This document shows positions 17,949 through 27,236 of a DNA stretch of 64,000 nt, one piece after another. The DNA is taken from the NCBI RefSeq assembly GCF_040358255.1, contig NZ_CP132938.1:682001-746000 (forward strand), read 5' to 3'. Position 1 is the stretch's first letter; every line of letters starts with the position of its first letter. The notes beneath the pieces are model-generated. The model was not told the origin of the DNA and did no database searches. It saw only the letters and a program-made list of their open reading frames with translations. The translations under genes were made by a program, and so were the position numbers. The DNA comes from Tunturibacter gelidoferens. GTDB lineage: Bacteria > Acidobacteriota > Terriglobia > Terriglobales > Acidobacteriaceae.

Positions 17949-19344
17949 ATTTTTCGATGCGGCGGTAAAGCGCTCCTCTGCTCAATCCAAGCGCATCTGC
18001 CGCATGGCTCACATTACCACCTGTACGGGCGAGCGCCTTGCGAATCAGAATTGCCTCCACCGCCTCAAGGCTCATCTCGTCCATGCTCTGCGCCGAGCCC
18101 CTCTGCTGCGTATTCAACCCCAGGTCCGCAGGTTCAATGAGCGCTCCTCGAGCCATCAGGACCGCGCGTTCGATAGTGTGATCCAGCTCGCGCACGTTTC
18201 CCGGCCAGCCATACTGCAACATCATCTGAAGCGCCGTCGGCTCCAATCCCTGAATCGGCCTGCGATACCGTGCAGCGTATCGCGCCATGAAGTGACCCGC
18301 CAGCGCCGGAATATCTTCACGCCGCTCCCGCAGCGGGGGAAGACTAATCTCGACCGTGTTCAGCCGAAACAACAGATCTTCCCGAAAGCGTCCCGCCGCG
18401 CACTCCGCTCGCAAATCCGCATTGGTCGCCGAAAGCATCCGTACATCCACCTTCTGCGTCTTCGAAGAGCCTACGCGCTCCAACTCGCCTGTCTCCAGGA
18501 CCCGCAGCAACTTCGCCTGCTGCCGCACCGGAATATTCGCAATCTCATCAAGAAAGAGCGTTCCGCCGCTCGCCAGTTCGAATCGCCCGATGCGGTCAGA
18601 ACGAGCATCGGTAAAAGCTCCCTTCACGTGACCGAACAACTCGCTCTCGAAGGTCCCCTCCGGCAGAGCGCCTGTATTGACGGCCACCAGTGTTCGCTCT
18701 GCGCGCGAAGACAAGCGATGCAGCGTCTGCGCCACAATCTCCTTGCCCGTGCCATGCTCACCTGTAATCAGCACGTTCGCATCCGACGGACCCACCCGAG
18801 CCATCGTCTCCAGCACAGGCCGCATCGAAGCCGCAGCAGCAATGAAATCCGGAGCGCCTGTAGCCCGCAGGATCCGATTCTCCGCCTCCAGCCATCGCAT
18901 TTTCTTCTGACTGCGGTGCAGTTCCATCTGCGTCCGCAAAATACTCAGCAGACGTGCGTTCTCCCACGGCTTCTGAATAAAGTCTCCCGCACCCCGGCGC
19001 ATCGCCTCCACCGCAAGATCGATATTGCCCCACGCCGTCATCACCACCACCGGCAGCTGCGCGTCGATCTCCTTGACTCGAGTCACGAGATCCAGTCCTT
19101 CCTGACCGGAGGTAGTATCCCGCGTGTAGTTGAGATCGATCAGCACTCCATCGAAGCTCTCATGTGCCAAAGCCTCCAGCACCAGCGCCGGCGTTCGCAC
19201 CATCTCCAGCTGGTAGCCTTCCGGCTTCAATAACAGTCGCAGCGCCTCCAAAATATGTGGCTGGTCATCTGCAATCAGCAGTCTGCACGACGCCTCAGCA
19301 TCTTCCGCACCCGACTCCTTCTTGTCAATCCGCTCCGCCAGCAT
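17938..19344 (-). CDS. NtrC-family sigma-54 response regulator
   Basis: The protein has 468 residues. A receiver domain with the acidic pair ADD and phospho-acceptor Asp70 (LIDLN) is followed by an AAA+ domain with Walker A GEHGTGKE, Walker B GTLFLDEI and arginine finger region, and a Fis-type helix-turn-helix at the end (NVSHAADALGLSRGALYRRI). The sigma-54 contact loop reads GAFTDA rather than GAFTGA. I chose the ATG at 19344, with AGGAG 9 bp upstream; a TTG 39 bp further up would overlap tolC. It is expected to activate the sigma-54 promoter at 27.13 kb in front of the operon it belongs to. Confidence 0.93.
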   Translation of the reverse strand: MLAERIDKKESGAEDAEASCRLLIADDQPHILEALRLLLKPEGYQLEMVRTPALVLEALAHESFDGVLIDLNYTRDTTSGQEGLDLVTRVKEIDAQLPVVVMTAWGNIDLAVEAMRRGAGDFIQKPWENARLLSILRTQMELHRSQKKMRWLEAENRILRATGAPDFIAAAASMRPVLETMARVGPSDANVLITGEHGTGKEIVAQTLHRLSSRAERTLVAVNTGALPEGTFESELFGHVKGAFTDARSDRIGRFELASGGTLFLDEIANIPVRQQAKLLRVLETGELERVGSSKTQKVDVRMLSATNADLRAECAAGRFREDLLFRLNTVEISLPPLRERREDIPALAGHFMARYAARYRRPIQGLEPTALQMMLQYGWPGNVRELDHTIERAVLMARGALIEPADLGLNTQQRGSAQSMDEMSLEAVEAILIRKALARTGGNVSHAADALGLSRGALYRRIEKYGL

Positions 19345-19363
19345 GGTAACCTGCTCCTGCGCG

Positions 19364-21277
19364 CTACTGCCCACTTGGGGCAATACCCGTCTTCGCCGAT
19401 TCTATCGAAATCTTGTTTGCTTCCAGCGTAGAGCCGACCGCGCGATCCACTTCAATCTTAGCCTTTTGATACGCCGTCATCGCGGCAACCAGCGTTGACT
19501 CAGCTGCCGCAAGATCCCGTCGCGCCGTCAGGGTCTGATAGTTCGATCCCGCGCCCAGCTCCTGCTCCTTCGCCGTAATGTCGAAGGTCTTCTGCGCCAG
19601 GTCCCGTCCTTTGCGTGCGGAAACCACACGCGCTTCACTCTGCTCCAGCGCATATTGAGCGTTCCGAACCTCGATACGAATTTGCTTCTTCAACTGCTCC
19701 AACCGCAGCTCCGACTGTCTCGTCTCCAGCTCCGCGCGATACTGGTCCGACTTCGCCACTCGATTTCGCAGTGGCACGTTCACCGTCAGACCGACATAGT
19801 AATCAGGAGCACTATTGTTGAACGCCGTCTTCAACGCTCCGCCAAAATCCTGCGGCTTGGTCGAGATCGTGCCCGACTCAGGATTTTGCAACCCAGCCAG
19901 ACCCGAGCCTCCATAGTATGCAGTCAACGCAACCGTAGGCAGCAAGGCATTACGAGCCGCATCCCGGCTCAGGCGTCTATTTTCAAGGTCAATATCCGAC
20001 TCGCCCAACTCCAGCCGGTCCTTCAGTGCGTGCGCCGTCATATCCTCAGTCGGACCCTGCGGGGTCGCGTCGGTCATTGCGCTCTGATCGGTCGGCCGCA
20101 CCGGCATCGCCTCCAGAATCGGATCGTCTAGATTTTTCGTCAGCGCATTCTTGATCAACAACTCCTGAAACTGCAACGTCGTCTTCGCAATCGTCAGATC
20201 CTGTTCACGGCTCGCCTCTTCCGCCTCGTCCTTCATCACATCCATCGCAGGAATCGCTTGCAACGCGAGCTGCTTGCGCCCACTCTCCAGCGCCTGACGG
20301 GCAAACTCGAGCGAGCGATTTTTGACACCTTCATCCTCGTAGGCAGCCACCAGATCCCAGTACATATTCGCAATCTGGGTCACCGTCGTCACCACCTGTA
20401 GCTTGAACGCTTCATCCGAAATGCGCTGATTGTTCTTGGCGATCCGCAGAAACCGCAGATTTGGTCCAAGACCGAAGCCTGCAAGCAGTTGCTGCTGTAT
20501 TGCGAAGTGATAGTACGAGTTCAGCGTCGGGACGAGAAAGCTCTCAGGACTGTTTGTGGTTCCGCGATTGTTATCGAAGACCGCCGAAATCGAAGTTCCC
20601 GTCGGAAACGCCTGCGCATAACCAATGTCTCCCGTCGTCGTATTCTGCTGCAACTGCGGAACTCCATAGACGATCGTATTCGACAACGGCTGCGCATAGT
20701 GCTCGATACTGAACGTCCCCGTAATTGCAGGATCGTACGAGGAAACGATCGTCCCTGTACCAAGAGTCGACGAAACGAGGCCCGACGCGCCGGAGCCCGC
20801 ACCACCTGCGCCACCCGATGTCCCGCCAGCACCAGCCCCACTCGATCCTGAGCCAAAGCCGCCTACACCGCCTCCCGGCGTATTCTGCACCACACCAGTA
20901 TTGACTCCGCGAAACGAGCCGCCCGCCTGCGTACGCAGAACGTCCGCGGCAGCAATCGGAATGTTGTATCGAGCGATCGCAATGTCCAGATTGTTTTCCA
21001 AAGCCAGAGAGATCGCGTCTTTCAGACTAAGTTCCAGAACACCGTCTTTCACTAGAGCGTCAATTCGTGGCGAGTTCGCCAGATTCGGTCGCGGCACCAG
21101 CGAAGCACGATACGTATCAAGCGGATTGCTGGAATGCGGAATATCCAGGCGCAACGCAGGCGACTCCGCTGCTGGTGTGGCCTGGGTCACAGTAGCCTGC
21201 TGCACCTGCGCCAGCAAAGGCATCTCCAATAACGCCATCACGCCGAAGCAGCGAAGCAGCGAAGAACTTCCTTTCAC
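19364..21277 (-). CDS. TolC-family outer-membrane efflux protein
   Basis: The protein has 637 residues, well above the usual 430-490. It has a signal peptide ending near MPLLAQ and two outer-membrane-efflux (OEP) repeats with long heptad regions (RVVSARKGRDLAQKTF, TLTARRDLAAAESTLVAAM). The extra length includes a Gly/Ser-rich insert near residues 130-165, likely in a surface loop. It forms the outer-membrane channel for the ABC exporter encoded just upstream. It starts with GTG in a GTGA overlap with the ATPase gene, so the two are translationally coupled. A conventional RND export role is less likely because no RND pump is nearby. Confidence 0.88.
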   Translation of the reverse strand: MKGSSSLLRCFGVMALLEMPLLAQVQQATVTQATPAAESPALRLDIPHSSNPLDTYRASLVPRPNLANSPRIDALVKDGVLELSLKDAISLALENNLDIAIARYNIPIAAADVLRTQAGGSFRGVNTGVVQNTPGGGVGGFGSGSSGAGAGGTSGGAGGAGSGASGLVSSTLGTGTIVSSYDPAITGTFSIEHYAQPLSNTIVYGVPQLQQNTTTGDIGYAQAFPTGTSISAVFDNNRGTTNSPESFLVPTLNSYYHFAIQQQLLAGFGLGPNLRFLRIAKNNQRISDEAFKLQVVTTVTQIANMYWDLVAAYEDEGVKNRSLEFARQALESGRKQLALQAIPAMDVMKDEAEEASREQDLTIAKTTLQFQELLIKNALTKNLDDPILEAMPVRPTDQSAMTDATPQGPTEDMTAHALKDRLELGESDIDLENRRLSRDAARNALLPTVALTAYYGGSGLAGLQNPESGTISTKPQDFGGALKTAFNNSAPDYYVGLTVNVPLRNRVAKSDQYRAELETRQSELRLEQLKKQIRIEVRNAQYALEQSEARVVSARKGRDLAQKTFDITAKEQELGAGSNYQTLTARRDLAAAESTLVAAMTAYQKAKIEVDRAVGSTLEANKISIESAKTGIAPSGQ

Positions 21278-21981
21278 GCCCGCACCCCCGCTCCTTCAGT
21301 CGCTGCAAGACCCGCCGTATCCCGAGATAGCCATCCGTCCCGCAGTTCAATCGTACGCGTGCCATACTCTGCGTTCGTCTCCGAATGCGTCACCTGCACC
21401 ACCGTCGTACCCTCTTCATTCAACCTGCGAAACAGCTGCATAATCTCCTTCGCCTGCTCCGAGTGCAGGTTCCCCGTCGGCTCATCGGCCAGTAGTAGAT
21501 CCGGTTTGTGGATGACGGCCCGTGCAATTCCAACCAACTGCTGTTGCCCACCAGAGAGCTGGTTCGGGAAAAGGTCCTTCTTGCCGACAATGTTGAAGCG
21601 ATCCAACGTATCGGCAACGAGAGCCTGCCGTTCCGGCTTTGGAATGTCTTTGTACGACAAGGGAAGATCGATATTCTCCGCCACCGTCAGATCGTCAAGG
21701 AGGTGATAGCTCTGAAACACCATCCCAATCCTTCGCCGCGCTAGTTCAGCCCTCTGTTTGCGATTCATCGCATGGACGGCATCGCCTGCAAAGTAAAACT
21801 CTCCCCTCCATTGATCGTCCAGCATCGCCAGCACGTTTAACAGCGAAGACTTCCCCGCTCCAGACGGACCCATTACGGTTACGAATTCACCTTCACGGAT
21901 CGTGAGATTGATTCGTCGCAGCACCCATGTCTCCGTGTGGCCCGTCTTATAACTCCGCTCCAGCTGTTTCAACTCAATCAT
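21274..21981 (-). CDS. ABC exporter ATPase, MacB/LolD type (second copy)
   Basis: From the chosen start the protein has 235 residues. Walker A GPSGAGKSS, Q-loop FQSYHLL, signature LSGGQQQLVGIARA, Walker B LLLADEPTGNL and the H-loop VTHSE are all present. It belongs to the MacB/LolD/FtsE-like ATPases that pair with FtsX-type permeases such as the ADOP protein encoded just upstream. The ATG at 21981 has GGAG 6 bp before it; in-frame starts at 21993 and 22008 would add 4 or 9 residues. The stop overlaps the tolC GTG. Confidence 0.92.
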   Translation of the reverse strand: MIELKQLERSYKTGHTETWVLRRINLTIREGEFVTVMGPSGAGKSSLLNVLAMLDDQWRGEFYFAGDAVHAMNRKQRAELARRRIGMVFQSYHLLDDLTVAENIDLPLSYKDIPKPERQALVADTLDRFNIVGKKDLFPNQLSGGQQQLVGIARAVIHKPDLLLADEPTGNLHSEQAKEIMQLFRRLNEEGTTVVQVTHSETNAEYGTRTIELRDGWLSRDTAGLAATEGAGVRA

Positions 21982-22053
21982 GCTCTGCTCCATCTTCAAA
22001 ACTTCCATCTATTCGAATGGCGATATCCTTAGCCTATGATTCGCCGGCCTGCG

Positions 22054-24597
22054 TTACTCAGTCCTCAACGCCTTGACCGGATCAGTCGAAGCCGCGCGCC
22101 GCGCCGGGATCAACCCCGCAACACACGCAGAAACGATCAGCACCACAACTGCTCCAGCAAGGACAATAGGATCCTGTCCACCAGTTCCATACAGTTGAGC
22201 CTTCAAAAATCGCACGCACAATAACGCAACAGGCAAGCCGATCGCCAGCCCCACTCCGGCCTGCAGCATGGCCTCGCGCAGCACCATACTCACCACGCTG
22301 CCACGTCCAGCACCGAGCGCCATCCGTATCCCAATCTCCGGTGTTCGTCGAGCTACGGTATAAGCCGTCACGCCATATAAACCAACCGAAGCCAGCACCA
22401 GCGCCAACAAGCCAAACATCAACGTCAACCGCGCAATCAACTTCTCCTGGCTGAACTGACCCTCAATCTGACCGCCGAAGGTGTTGTAGTTGATCACGGT
22501 CAAGTTCGGATTGATATTCGCAAGTGTCCGCCGCACCTGCGCCTCCAGTCCCTCCGAAGGTCCTCTCATCTGCAGCATGATCGCCCCCGCAAAGAGCGAC
22601 CTCACATCGACGTTGTCCGACAGTGGAGCGTGCTGCAGAAATGGCCGGAAGTACATCGGCCGCACAGCCTCACGCGGTTCGACATACTTCACATCCGACA
22701 CCACGCCGACGATCTCGATCTCACCCGCGCTCTTCACGCCATCCAACCCGAAGTGAGCGCCAATCGGGTCTTCGCCCTTCGAAAAGAATCGCTTCACGAA
22801 AGCCTCATTCACGACTGCCACCATCGGCGAAGTATCCGTATCCTGATCGGTAATTCCACGACCACGCAAAACCTGTTGCCCGATCAAATGAAAGAAGTCC
22901 GGGGTCACACGATCCCACGATGCACCGATATGATCTTTCGGCCCAGGCTCAGGTTGCCCCTGGATCGTAACGCCCTCACCCCAATTGTTGCCTTCGAGCG
23001 GAGTGTAAAGCGACAAACCCACTCGTTCGACTCCCGGTAATGCCCTGAAGCGTTCCAGCATCTCTCCATAGAGAGCCTGCAACTGATCCGGCTTATAACC
23101 CGCATTGTCCGGACTGATATGGATCACTACGCGATTCTCTGTCTGCAATCCAAAATCTTGATGCTCGAGCTTATTCAAACTTCTCGTTAGTAGACCGGCC
23201 CCCACCAACAACACCAGCGACAATGCAGCCTGCGTCACCACCAACGATCGCTGCAGCAAAGAAGCGCTGTCCCGAGTCGATCGATTCGCGCCGCGAAGAG
23301 ACTCCGCAGACTCCGAGTGAGATGTGATCCAGGCCGGCGCGATTCCGAAGATCAGCCCTGTCAACAGCGACAAGCCAAACGCAAACCCCAGAACCGGCAG
23401 CGAAGGGCTAGCATGTATCGGTAGGCCCGGAGAATCAGGAAACGCGAGCGTAAGCAGCATCCGCGTTCCCGCGTACGCCACCGCAAGTCCAGCGATACCT
23501 CCAAGGCACGCCAGCAACACACTTTCAGTTAACATCTGACGAATGATTCTCTTCCGCGCCGCACCGAGAGCCATTCGAATCGAGGTCTCAGCCCGTCGCG
23601 CCATCCCACGCACCAAAATCAGGTTCGCAATATTCGCACATGCAATCAGCAGCACCAGCGCGGAGATCCCCATCAGCAGCAGCAGTCCGCTTCTGTATTG
23701 GGTCTGCATATTCGCAATCCCAACGCCACCTGGCGTCAAAATCAAGTGAGTCTTTGGCAGCGCCTTCTTTCCCTCCGCGCTCTGATATGACTTGATCGGG
23801 ACCAGCCAGTCCCGCAACAAACCGCTCATCTTCTCTTGCAACGGACCAATCTGCGTGCCCGGCTTCACGCGGCCAAGCACATAAAGCCAGTTCGACTCCG
23901 GACGATTCAGCAACGCACCAGGATCGAGAATCGGCTCCATCGTCACCGGAAGGAAGAAATCCGGCGGCGTATCGGTCATCCGGTCCCCATAAAAAGAAGG
24001 CGGTGCGATTCCCACCACCGTCACCGGATGTGTATTCAATTGGAACGTGCTGCCCACCACAGAGGGGTCCATGGCGTAATCGCGCTGCCACGCCCTGTAG
24101 CTCAACACCGCAGCCATCGGAGCTCCCGCCGCGTCATCAGACGGCACCAGAAGTCGTCCTGCGAACGGCTGCAAACCAAAAGTTTGAAAGTAATTCCCGG
24201 AGACAAACTCCCCGGATGAGGCCTTAGACAGACTGTTGCTTGATCCACGCCGTGCCGTCAGCGTTCCTGGGTTGACACCCGCCTGCATCGCCGCCAGCTG
24301 CTCAAACTCAGGACTGCTATCGCGCAGATGCTTATACAAATCATAAGAAAACAGGGAGTAGTCCTCATCTTCGGGCCGTCCCCCCATCACGCAGCAATCA
24401 TCTTTATCGCCTAGACGTATCAGCGTCTTCGGATCGCTCACAGGCAGGTTCTGCAGCAGCACCGCATGCACCAGCGTGAAGATCGCCGCATTCGCGCCAA
24501 TGCCAAGCGCAAGCGTCAGGACAGCCGTTAGGGTAAATCCCGGCGCCTTCCGCAACTGTCGCAGCGCATACTTCACATCCTGTATCAACCCGTCCAT
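22054..24597 (-). CDS. ADOP-type ABC permease (FtsX/MacB fold)
   Basis: The protein has 847 residues. ADOP (acidobacterial duplicated orphan permease) proteins carry two MacB-like halves, each with periplasmic and FtsX membrane parts. The N-terminal signature [20 protein letters not shown] then [14 protein letters not shown] is present, and the protein ends with the family's [17 protein letters not shown]. About eight membrane helices are apparent. GGAG lies 6 bp before the ATG at 24597; alternative starts at 24609 and 24648 cannot be excluded. Most ADOP genes lie alone, whereas this one sits between two ATPase genes in an exporter operon, so it probably works with an adaptor, ATPase and TolC. 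Confidence 0.92.
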   Translation of the reverse strand: MDGLIQDVKYALRQLRKAPGFTLTAVLTLALGIGANAAIFTLVHAVLLQNLPVSDPKTLIRLGDKDDCCVMGGRPEDEDYSLFSYDLYKHLRDSSPEFEQLAAMQAGVNPGTLTARRGSSNSLSKASSGEFVSGNYFQTFGLQPFAGRLLVPSDDAAGAPMAAVLSYRAWQRDYAMDPSVVGSTFQLNTHPVTVVGIAPPSFYGDRMTDTPPDFFLPVTMEPILDPGALLNRPESNWLYVLGRVKPGTQIGPLQEKMSGLLRDWLVPIKSYQSAEGKKALPKTHLILTPGGVGIANMQTQYRSGLLLLMGISALVLLIACANIANLILVRGMARRAETSIRMALGAARKRIIRQMLTESVLLACLGGIAGLAVAYAGTRMLLTLAFPDSPGLPIHASPSLPVLGFAFGLSLLTGLIFGIAPAWITSHSESAESLRGANRSTRDSASLLQRSLVVTQAALSLVLLVGAGLLTRSLNKLEHQDFGLQTENRVVIHISPDNAGYKPDQLQALYGEMLERFRALPGVERVGLSLYTPLEGNNWGEGVTIQGQPEPGPKDHIGASWDRVTPDFFHLIGQQVLRGRGITDQDTDTSPMVAVVNEAFVKRFFSKGEDPIGAHFGLDGVKSAGEIEIVGVVSDVKYVEPREAVRPMYFRPFLQHAPLSDNVDVRSLFAGAIMLQMRGPSEGLEAQVRRTLANINPNLTVINYNTFGGQIEGQFSQEKLIARLTLMFGLLALVLASVGLYGVTAYTVARRTPEIGIRMALGAGRGSVVSMVLREAMLQAGVGLAIGLPVALLCVRFLKAQLYGTGGQDPIVLAGAVVVLIVSACVAGLIPARRAASTDPVKALRTE

Positions 24598-24790
24598 CCC
24601 TCGCTCCATTCCATTCTCTTGCGCCACGTCAAGTTGGCAACTTCGCAATCGGTGCGTCGCCCTTGGACGACAAAATCAAACTCTGCCTTTCCCCGAAGCC
24701 GCGAAACGACTCATTGCGTTGGAGCACTGCGCTTCACAGCAGCGGTACGGTACACATTCCGTCCGGCCTCGCCGCTCCCGAACTCTCTCG

Positions 24791-25093
24791 CTAAAGGCCC
24801 TCAACCCACTCGCTCGCCGCACACAATCTGCGCTGCGCTTGGCCGATCGCCTTCATCGTTGAAACCACCGTTCGCACAACCTTCCACTCCGTCTGCGCCG
24901 CGGCCCGCAGCGTAGTCCTCTGACATACCGGTTGTTTCCCAGTCCGCACGCTCGCCACCAAGCCGAGAGCAGCGACGTTCAACGCAACGCCGAGCACAAC
25001 CACCGGCACCACATTCACCGCCGTTCCTGACATTCCAATCGCTCCGCACATCTGCCTGAGAAACAGACGCATGTCCTCGATCAGTGCCATCAT
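24791..25093 (-). CDS. Short permease-like fragment, translationally coupled
   Basis: The frame encodes 100 residues. Its first 48 (MALIEDMRLFLRQM, then a hydrophobic helix VVPVVVLGVALNVAALGLVA) resemble the N-terminus of ADOP permeases (loop, RxxLRQL and first helix). The rest shows no family likeness. Its ATG overlaps the TGA of the upstream ATPase gene, so ribosomes finishing that gene would start it. It may be the stub of a lost permease or a small one-helix accessory protein. The 193 bp between it and the full ADOP gene hold nothing I can assign. Confidence 0.5.
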   Translation of the reverse strand: MMALIEDMRLFLRQMCGAIGMSGTAVNVVPVVVLGVALNVAALGLVASVRTGKQPVCQRTTLRAAAQTEWKVVRTVVSTMKAIGQAQRRLCAASEWVEGL

Positions 25094-25809
25094 CCCTCTA
25101 CCTCCGCTAACAGCCGATTCAGCTCACCTTCAGCCACCACCTTGCCGTCAAACAGATGCACCTGCCGCTCCGCATGTGCCGCAAACCGCGGATCGTGCGT
25201 CACCATACAGATCGTCGCGCCCTCTGCATGCAGCTCCTGCAGCAGCTTCATCACAGCCTCACCATTCTTCGAGTCCAGATTTCCCGTCGGCTCATCAGCC
25301 AGCAGAATCGATGGCGACCCTGCAAGCGCTCTCGCCACCGCTACCCTCTGCTGCTGACCGCCCGAGAGCTGCGCAGGATAGTGCCGCATCCGGTGAGCCA
25401 TATTCACGCGCTCCAGCGACTCCTGCACTCTCTTCTTCCGCTCCGTCGCCGGCATTCCAGCTCGATAGGTCAACGGCAGCTCCACATTCTCAGCAACCGT
25501 CAGATCGCCAATCAAATTAAAGCTCTGGAAGATAAACCCAATCTCCTGGTTCCGAATCCGCGAGCGATCCGCGAAGTTCAGATTTGCGACTTCCTTGCCG
25601 TTCAGCGTGTACCGTCCGCCCGTAGGCGTATCCAGCAACCCGATGATCGACAGCAGCGTGGATTTCCCACACCCCGACGGCCCGGACATCGCCACATACT
25701 CCCCGCGATTAATGTTCAGATGAACGCCCGACAGCGCATGCGTCTCAATCTCGTCCGTATAAAAGATCTTCTTCAAGTCCTCAATCTGAATCATCGTCTC
25801 CGTCGCCAT
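25090..25809 (-). CDS. ABC exporter ATPase, MacB/LolD type (first copy)
   Basis: The protein has 239 residues. Walker A GPSGCGKST, Q-loop FQSFNLIGD, signature LSGGQQQRVAVARA, Walker B LLADEPTGNLDS and H-loop MVTHD are intact. It belongs to the lipoprotein/macrolide exporter type of ATPases. It lies 37 bp after the adaptor gene and ends in an ATGA overlap with a short permease-like frame. Together with the second ATPase at 21.3 kb it serves the same exporter. Whether the two ATPases form a heterodimer or work with different permeases is open. Confidence 0.93.
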   Translation of the reverse strand: MATETMIQIEDLKKIFYTDEIETHALSGVHLNINRGEYVAMSGPSGCGKSTLLSIIGLLDTPTGGRYTLNGKEVANLNFADRSRIRNQEIGFIFQSFNLIGDLTVAENVELPLTYRAGMPATERKKRVQESLERVNMAHRMRHYPAQLSGGQQQRVAVARALAGSPSILLADEPTGNLDSKNGEAVMKLLQELHAEGATICMVTHDPRFAAHAERQVHLFDGKVVAEGELNRLLAEVEG

Positions 25810-25846
25810 TCCTGCTCTCCTTTATCCCGGCCGTCGCCTGGGCTCT

Positions 25847-27106
25847 CTAATTCAAGCGAATCCGATCCGTGTTATCCCACCGGCTCATGTCCGACAGAAT
25901 CACCGTATCGCCTTCCTGCAATCCTTCCAGCACCTGGATACTATTTACCGAAGCCCGTCCGACCTTCACCGGAACTCTCACCGCCGTCTTGCCGTCAGAC
26001 GCAGCCTTGAACAGGCTGATCGTACTGTTCTCATTCCCGAACGCCGGACGGCCCACATACAGCACATCCGTCATCCGATCCAGATCGATCGTTCCGTCAA
26101 CACTCAAGTCCGGCCGAGCACCCTGCGGCAGAGCTCCAGCGAGTTCTACGTCAACCGTCACCGTTCCGTTCAATACCGCCGGATCAATTCGCATCACCTT
26201 ACCGTTGATCACGCCGTTATGTGTATCAATCTCCGCTGGCTGTCCAATCTGAATATCACGCGCCTGCGTCTCTGCAATCTTCAAACTCGCCTTCAACTGG
26301 TCCGGCTGTACCACTTTTGCCAGCGTCGTTCCTGGAGCCACATGCTCTCCCACCTGGTGCGGCAACTCAACCAGCACTCCGCTGATCCCTGCCCGCACGC
26401 TCAACGCATCCAGCTGCTTCTGCTTCAACCCAAGCAGCGCCTTCGCCTGATCCACCTTGGTCTGCTGCACTGCAAGCTGTGTCTCGATCGCTTTCTCGTT
26501 CAGCGTAAGCCGCTGCTTCTCCAGATCGTTCCGCGTCGTCAACTCATCGGCCTTGCCCTTCGAAGCGCTATAGGTCAACCCACTGATCACGCCCAGATCA
26601 AACAACGACTTATCCGTCTGCGCCTGCAACTGAGCCTGATTATGATCCGCCCCTACCGTAGCCGCCGCAGCCTTCTGATCCATCAGATCGCTCTGCACCT
26701 TCGCGCGCGTATTGATGTAGTCCGCCTCTGCGCCCTTCATCTGCAGCTGCGCATCCAGCAACTCCTGCTGCAGCTGCGGATCAACAAGGTCCATCAAAAT
26801 AGTGTCCGGCTCAACCTTCGCACCCGGCAGCACACGAATCCGCACAACCGTCGCCTCAGTCTCAGAAGGAATCAGCCGAATCTTGTCTTCCCGCGGAACC
26901 AGCGAACCCGGTCCACGCACCTGCCGCAGCAGCGGCCCCCGCTTCACTGCGTCCGTCCACACGGTAGCCCGATCGACTTCAGGCGCTGCAGGCTTTAACC
27001 GGGTCACGAAAAACGCAATCACCGCAAGCACCACCACAGCGCAGCCACCTGCGATCCATTGCCGACGCATCTTCTTTTGCTTTATATCTGGTCTGGAGAT
27101 ATCCAT
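25847..27106 (-). CDS. HlyD/MacA-family periplasmic adaptor
   Basis: The protein has 419 residues. One N-terminal membrane helix (AGGCAVVVLAVIAFFV) is followed by a lipoyl-like half, a long alpha-helical hairpin (residues about 110-240, rich in Gln/Ala), the second lipoyl half with LPHQVGEHVAPGT, and beta-barrel and membrane-proximal domains. Such adaptors bridge inner-membrane exporters and TolC. It is the first gene of the exporter operon. I chose the ATG at 27106 because a GTG 39 bp upstream would lie within a good sigma-54 promoter. No clear ribosome site precedes this ATG, so the leader may be very short. Confidence 0.88.
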   Translation of the reverse strand: MDISRPDIKQKKMRRQWIAGGCAVVVLAVIAFFVTRLKPAAPEVDRATVWTDAVKRGPLLRQVRGPGSLVPREDKIRLIPSETEATVVRIRVLPGAKVEPDTILMDLVDPQLQQELLDAQLQMKGAEADYINTRAKVQSDLMDQKAAAATVGADHNQAQLQAQTDKSLFDLGVISGLTYSASKGKADELTTRNDLEKQRLTLNEKAIETQLAVQQTKVDQAKALLGLKQKQLDALSVRAGISGVLVELPHQVGEHVAPGTTLAKVVQPDQLKASLKIAETQARDIQIGQPAEIDTHNGVINGKVMRIDPAVLNGTVTVDVELAGALPQGARPDLSVDGTIDLDRMTDVLYVGRPAFGNENSTISLFKAASDGKTAVRVPVKVGRASVNSIQVLEGLQEGDTVILSDMSRWDNTDRIRLN

Positions 27107-27121
27107 TGCGGTGGGTCTAAG

Positions 27122-27137
27122 TGCAAGCGCAAGGCCA
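27122..27137 (-). promoter_or_regulatory. Sigma-54 (-24/-12) promoter of the exporter operon
   Basis: Read on the minus strand the site is TGGCCTTGCGCTTGCA. It has the invariant GG and GC exactly 10 bp apart and keeps TGGC and TTGCA of the consensus TGGCAC-N5-TTGCA. The predicted start point is near 27111, just before the adaptor ATG at 27106. The last two genes of this operon encode an NtrC-type activator and its kinase, which fits an autoregulated sigma-54 unit. Confidence 0.7.
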
Positions 27138-27188
27138 TTCTCCACCGAATGGTTTCAATCACTTAGAACGAGCCAGACAACACCCCTC

Positions 27189-27221
27189 GTCCGCAATCGA
27201 AACAGACTGTCCATTATCGAA
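27189..27221 (-). promoter_or_regulatory. Putative upstream activator sites
   Basis: GTCCGCAATCGAA (27189-27201) and GTCCATTATCGAA (27209-27221), shown on the plus strand, are direct repeats of GTCC-N3-ATCGAA spaced 20 bp apart, about two helical turns. They lie roughly 50-85 bp upstream of the -24 element, where NtrC-type activators bind. The assignment rests on position and repetition only. Confidence 0.4.
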
Positions 27222-27236
27222 CACGCTAAATTGCCG

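Noticed and set aside
27107-27145. GTG start for the adaptor protein at 27145.
   Set aside because: It would place the first codons inside the sigma-54 promoter and add a segment not like the family; the ATG at 27106 is preferred.
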